Origin: Panax quinquefolius
Taxonomy: Eukaryota > Streptophyta > Magnoliopsida > Apiales > Araliaceae
DNA: 64,000 bases
Direction of reading: 5' to 3'
Assembly: GCA_020205615.1 (NCBI GenBank)
Contig: CM035170.1
Location: forward strand, 12,307,980-12,371,979
The notes beneath the pieces were generated by a model. The model ran no database searches and had not been told where the DNA came from. It saw only the letters and a program-made list of their open reading frames with translations. The position numbers were made by a program, and so were the translations under genes. This document shows positions 59,421 to 64,000 of this stretch, in pieces (the stretch's first letter is position 1; each line of letters starts with the position of its first letter).

Positions 59421-59423
<3 letters not shown>
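59251..59423. mobile_element. 173-bp foldback MITE inserted in a TA tract
   Basis: The left end TCGGGGAGGAT and right end ATCCTCCCCGA are perfect inverted repeats. Pairing continues inward for about 70 bp on each side (ACCAAAAGAACGGACCAAG with CTTGGTCCGTTCTTTTGGT; GGACCAAGGCAAAAACAC with GTGTTTTTGCCTTGGTCC), leaving a loop of about 27 bp near 59325-59350. Both sides are flanked by TATATA, so a TA duplication is consistent but cannot be told from the microsatellite. It carries no coding capacity; the superfamily is not assignable from the ends alone. Confidence 0.85.

Positions 59424-59459
<36 letters not shown>
59424..59459. repeat. (TA)n microsatellite right of the MITE
   Basis: About 18 TA units between the MITE and LTR fragment N. 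Confidence 0.9.
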
Positions 59460-59460
<1 letters not shown>

Positions 59461-59638
59461 TATGACGCCCCCAAAATAGGTCCATTCCACCCAACCTATT
59501 CTGACTCGCCAAATACATGGTACAGAAAACAACTACAACTTTATTACAACAATTATCGCGCAAAATAAAACAACACATATGCTGTGAGTTTTGATACAAA
59601 TATATACCAACTGTGACTCTCATCCCAACCTTAGATAG
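59461..59638 (-). repeat. Element N: second copy of the 178-bp LTR-end fragment, inverted
   Basis: Starts TATGACGCCCCCAAAATAGG with the diagnostic GGTCCATTCCACCCAACC and ends CATCCCAACCTTAGATAG. It matches 39027-39204 on the opposite strand over its full length with identical end points. Confidence 0.82.
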
Positions 59639-60020
59639 CACTTCACAATGGCACCTTACATAAAGGTATAGTCAAAAACTGTTTTAGAAATTAGAATCTT
59701 TGGGAAGTGCTCAAGGAAACCTTCAGTATATGGGAGCCCACGCGTCTAATGGGTTATGATAGATATCATATGTCCACGCAAATTATCCTTGGTTGACCCA
59801 ATAGTCCCCAAAGAAAAACGAGAAGATTACTATTATATTCTTTCCAATGGTGAGTCTTCTCTTGACATATCATTATCTCCACTGTCTCTAATTGAGAGTT
59901 ATACTTCAACCAAACACCAAGATTATATAGGTAGTGCTCGTAGATATACTCAGCAAGTGGATGAGCACATCCCTATCTTATGATGACTCGAGGTTGTATG
60001 TCATGAGACATCTTGTATGA
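59639..60020. other. 382-bp segment of unknown origin between two LTR starts
   Basis: Base composition is less AT-biased and simple repeats are absent. It contains a 75-codon open frame on the plus strand (59756-59983), beginning MIDIICPRKLSLVDPIVPKE, with no recognisable domain. It could be a diverged LTR piece, a captured host fragment or part of a longer U5. I do not assign a function. Confidence 0.4.
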
Positions 60021-60619
60021 TAGTGGCAAAACACCCTTCCAACGTTGGGTTCGCCTCACCCTATTTGATTCACCAAATATAACTACTAAATGATGTATAA
60101 AATACAACACACTTTTCTATACTGTTTAGGGAGAACTCCACAGCTAGAGACCACTGTTCTATTCCCTTGTTACCCCCGCTCGACCCAGCTACACTCTTAT
60201 TACCTGAAAGGAATTGTGAAGCAAAAGGGTGAGCTCAACTAGCCCAGTAAAGAATATCATGACTAAAGATAATTAAATTATCAATAGCTTTCAACAGTAA
60301 TAAATCAGAGATTTAGAACATATGGTAGATGGTCAAATTTTTCAACCATAGTTGCAATGGAATGAGCCATCCATTAGAAGAGTCAAATAAGCCATAAAGT
60401 CTATTATCTTCTCCATGTTAAAAATCCACCAACAATGTTTTATCCCTGAAACATCAATCAACAGTTCTGGTCCACAATCATATGAATAACTCATAATCAT
60501 AATTGTGATTCTAAATTCCTCTTCGCATTTAGGACGAAGATAATTTTCATCACATGTCTTCACCTGAAACATCAAAGATCATGGTTATACCAAATCATAG
60601 TTCATATTCATAATCATAC

Positions 60620-60980
60620 TAATAAATTCATCTTTGCACTACGGCCAAAGATATTCATCAATGATTCATCTTTGCCTTCATGAGCCAAAGATATTCAACA
60701 ACAAAAGTCATCTTTACACTACGTGCCAAAGATATTCAATAACAGTTCATCTTTCCACTACGGGCCAAAGATATTCAACAACAGATCATCTTTGCACTAC
60801 TGGCCAAAGATATTAATATCTCAAAGAAATATATAATTATTTCAGAATTTATATAAACAATAATAATAACCATATTGATCAATTCACATTTGCACTTAAG
60901 CTAAAGATATTTAATTATAAATTCAATGGTCATGATCATACCAGTCAACAATTCATCTTTGCACTACTGGCCAAAGAGAA
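60620..60980. repeat. Hairpin array of LTR O
   Basis: Units on the plus strand read ATCTTTG, CACTACGGC, CAAAGAT and variants: ATCTTTA with CAAAGAT near 60710 (a G-U pair in the element RNA), ATCTTTC near 60750 and ATCTTTG near 60786 and 60955. Spacing is 36-45 bp, tighter than in type I LTRs. Confidence 0.78.
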
Positions 60981-62132
60981 CCCATAGTTACGATCATATC
61001 AATAATCTACCAATCTTTACACTCAGGTCAAAAAGAAATTTATTCATCAGAATTATAAAAATGTTATATATTATAATAAAAATAATATGATCAAAACATG
61101 GATTTAATTTCAAGAGTAAGATTCATAAATCAACGATAATTTGGTCAGAAAAAGAAACCAATTTTGTAAGTGAATAGTACTAAGTGAATAAGAACTCATG
61201 AATAGTAACCACTCCCGACATGAAAAAGGTAGAAATTCCACAATAAAATTCATACCAATATTTCGGTGTAATGATATTGAAATAATAACATTTCTTAAAC
61301 TTATAAATAATTTATTTTAATTGTTTACACTTTACTAAATAATACATTTAATCATCCTAAAATGCCAACTCATAAGATTTCATCACCAATAACCAAAACC
61401 CTCATCAAAAATCTGCATATACCTCATATAGGATTCTCAAGCCATAAAAATCTATTTTCCAATTTTCTTACTTCACATAACATATTTAATTTATTTACTA
61501 ATATCTAGTCCATTTTCATGAAAAATACCAAATCAGTCCCAACAATATTTCTTTTCTGGGATTTAACATAATATAGTCCCATATTGAACATATATTTTTC
61601 TCGGAATTTTTAAAATTCATTTACTATTTTTCATATGGCCAAAACTGCCAAATATTTAGACATTTATCATAAATTGTACTTTTGTCCAAAAATTCTGATA
61701 TTTACAGAGTATACTTCTGTTATATACATGTACTCCCAATAAAAATTTCACCAATTTTGGAGTTAACCACAAGGAGTTATAATGGTTTACTTTTAAAATA
61801 GTCTTTTCCCATAAAATTCATAACTCCTAATCTATACATCCAAAAATCGTCATTTTTGGACACAATCTAGAAAACTCATCAAATTATCATTTTAAATTTT
61901 TCCAGAATTTTTTAAGGTCAGAAAAATTACGAAACTGAAAAACATAACAACCCTTACAATCCCTTACCTCAAAACAGCAATACTTCTGACTGGAATATCG
62001 GATGTAAAGCCGAAGGAACCTTGAACTGGATAGCAACTCTCAAAGTATTTAAATACTCATAAAATTACGCTCGACAATATAGAGAGAAAGAAAACTTGTT
62101 TCTGGTATCCTTTTCAATTCTAACTTAAGCGC

Positions 62133-62143
62133 CTATTTATAGG
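62133..62143 (-). promoter_or_regulatory. TATA box, LTR O
   Basis: Minus strand CCTATAAATAG followed by GCGCTTAAGTTAGAATTG. Confidence 0.66.
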
Positions 62144-63285
62144 AAAATGCTAGAACGCCAAAGGAGACTAAAATAATAAAATATTATTATTATTATTTTC
62201 TCAATTCCTACGCCACCAGCCATCAAAGACCAGCCACCACATTTGACAAAACAATTCTAGCACATGTTTTCAAAAAAAACAAAAAATGGGTCCCACCCAT
62301 AATTTTAATAAAAATCATTTTATTTTTTGAAACTTCAATAATTCATAGAAAATAGCTCGTTTATCAGAAAAATACGAATTTTATGTCCTTTCCACATGAA
62401 ATCGAATTCTCTACAATTTTGTAGCTTTGAGTTTTTCCAAATTCCACACAGAAAATATCTGAAACCCACAAACGAATGATTTTTAACACTCCTTAAAATT
62501 CATAACAAATCATGCGTTAATTTTTAACGGTTCAAAATTTGTGAACATATACTCAACTTATATATGTATAACATATCCAAAAATCACAACGATCCAACGG
62601 TCGTATTAAAATTATAACTCATGCAATAGAGCTTTAAGAACACCGATTTGATATTTTAATACCTCCAATCAGATAAAATACTGATAAAACACCTCAACAT
62701 TAATTCCTTCATTTATAACCACATAAATAAATCCATCATTTATATCCACATCAAATAAATATTTCATTATCATATAAATCAATAATTAATTATTCACAAA
62801 TAATATTATAGAATCACAATAATGACAACCAGGCAGTTCTCGGGAGAGAGGGGGCTTTCCGATAAGGATTTCTCCTTACTGGCGCGTAATTAGGTGACCA
62901 AACCTCTCCTTGACAGAACTTTCTAGACATTGCCAATAATGCTATCTAATAATATTATTCAAATAATATGAATTATTAATCTGATAATGGAAAATATTGT
63001 GCAGTGACAATTATTGAACAACAATAATATAAAATATCAACGTAGCAATTATTGACTCAATAAAATAAAATATTGAACAGTAATTACTGTAACAATTATT
63101 GAGTAGTGTCTTCTTACGTAAGAATCAATAATTCATAAATCTTTAATAATATCGCGTGCCATCTTGTGCAACAACGCGTATTACTTTACTTTACCCACCG
63201 AGTATTCCAACAGTGTTAACGATAACGATTACGCCATTATACTATGATCGATCATAGGTATTACGCCAAATACCCCTATACTATG

Positions 63286-64000
63286 ATCGATCACCAAATA
63301 AGCTTAAGTAGGACACACTAGCGAAGGATTTACTCGCCTCTCCCTCCAGTTCTATTCCCCGATCTCCGCCAGAGATCATATCCCTAAGCTCGATACCATT
63401 TGTGACGCCCCCAAAATAGGTATACATCACCCATTCTGAAGTCGCCAAATACATGGTACGTAAAACAACTACAACATCATTAATACAATTGTCGTGCAAA
63501 ATACGACAACACATAAATCTGTGAGTTTAAATACAAATATTGTCTTCTGCATAATATTCACACTCAAATAAGTCCTCATTACAATTATTGATACACTATT
63601 TTACAAAATAGTGAGGACTACTAAAACAATCGTCTTGAACCATTACTCCACACCCCGACTAGTTCCCGCTATATTCTCTTCTCCTAAGAAGAAAAATGGA
63701 ACAAAAAGGAAAAGGGTGAGCTCAACTAGCCCAGTAAAGAATATTATGACTAAGATAATGTACAACAAATTATCTTTAGTCTTCAACAGGAAAAAATCTG
63801 ATAGAATACAATAGACAACAAGTTTTAGATCAACAACTGCAGTGGAAACAATAATTCATTAGAAGAGTTAAGTAGAGAATGAAATCTACTATCATCTATG
63901 AATTTAAAAGTCCATCATCGATATTTTATCCCTGTAACATCAATCAATATACATCTTGAATCAAATAGTCATCTTTGCACTACAGGCCAAAGATATTCAT
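63286..64000 (-). mobile_element. Element P: leader, primer-binding site and start of 5' LTR, continues past window
   Basis: Leader 63286-63387 (TAAGCTTAAGTAGGACACAC, GCGAAGGATTTACTCG) and primer-binding site 63388-63398 (reverse complement TGGTATCGAGC). The LTR from 63401 (TGTGACGCCCCCAAAATAGG) has the GGGTGAGCTCAAC block at 63714-63726 and the first hairpin unit at 63970-63992 (ATCTTTG, CACTACAGGC, CAAAGAT). The gag start and all coding sequence to its left are gone. Confidence 0.82.

Larger units (their letters stand above)
60021..63240 (-). repeat. Element O: long diverged minus-strand LTR (subtype III)
   Basis: About 3.2 kb. It begins near TAGTGGCAAAACACCC, with a diverged version of the LTR end (CACCCTATTTGATTCACCAAA). 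It holds the GGGTGAGCTCAAC block (60227-60239), seven or more hairpin units (60620-60980), a weak 14-bp array (61171-61212), an extra AT-rich leader section (61300-61990), a TATA box (62133-62143) and a U3 like type I. It stops at about 63240, before the usual GGGGTCTTACA end. Subtle sequence differences put it closer to LTR I than to A-D. Confidence 0.78.

Noticed and set aside
59756..59983. 75-codon frame as a host gene exon
   Set aside because: No domain, no splice signals I can support, and it lies between LTR pieces; kept only as an unexplained segment.
1..64000. CRISPR-like regular repeats in the LTRs
   Set aside because: The 58-bp and 14-bp repeats are head-to-tail without unique spacers of constant length, and lie in eukaryotic LTRs.

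Overview
The window is repeat-only plant DNA. I recognise no host gene, tRNA, rRNA or CRISPR array. About 60 kb of the 64 kb is Ty3/gypsy (Metaviridae) LTR retrotransposon sequence. The family fits the Tekay/Del group of chromoviruses: LTRs run TGTAAGACCCC...GGCGTCACA, the primer-binding site resembles initiator-Met tRNA, the order is gag-protease-RT-RNase H-integrase, and integrase ends in a chromodomain-like tail (VLWRNHDVEEMTWE). That clade, together with CCTATAAATAG-type TATA boxes and a MITE, points to a flowering plant and a gene-poor, probably heterochromatic region. I cannot name the species.

Layout, with elements lettered left to right. A (1-8330, minus) is a type I element missing its left end. 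B (8331-36199, minus) is an older type II element broken by three type I insertions: A in its 3' LTR, C (13269-23345) in gag, and D (25164-35305) in its 5' LTR. A non-element stretch with TA tracts follows (36200-36770). Then come a plus-strand LTR E (36771-39026), a 178-bp LTR-end fragment F, and a leader plus partial 5' LTR G (39205-40027). H (40028-53000, minus) is the best-preserved coding element; it is interrupted in RT by a plus-strand solo LTR I (45658-48478). H ends head-to-head with a plus-strand partial LTR J (53001-54786). After it come a minus-strand LTR fragment K (54787-55334) and the 3' end of a plus-strand element L (55335-58123). From 58124 to 60020 there is non-LTR DNA: a possible hAT-like end, AT microsatellite, a foldback MITE in a TA tract, a second 178-bp LTR-end fragment N, and 382 bp I cannot explain. 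A diverged long LTR O (60021-63240) and the leader plus 5' LTR of element P (63286-64000) finish the window.

No polyprotein is open throughout. Many frame breaks in A-D are short substitutions and indels of one recurring kind (ACA/ACG-like triplets exchanged with CTG/TGA, plus CHG-rich spots). They look more like uncorrected long-read error on methylated DNA than decay, so coding capacity is probably understated.

The most interesting signal is in the LTR region downstream of the TATA box. Every LTR type carries an array of predicted hairpins with a nearly constant 10-nt loop (GCCCGTAGTG) and stems that vary but keep pairing. The same region also holds 14-bp GTGAATAGTAACTC arrays, an invariant GGGTGAGCTCAACTAGC block, and a stem-loop near the LTR end. 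Together these give the element RNA an unusually long (about 1.2-1.4 kb) structured leader.
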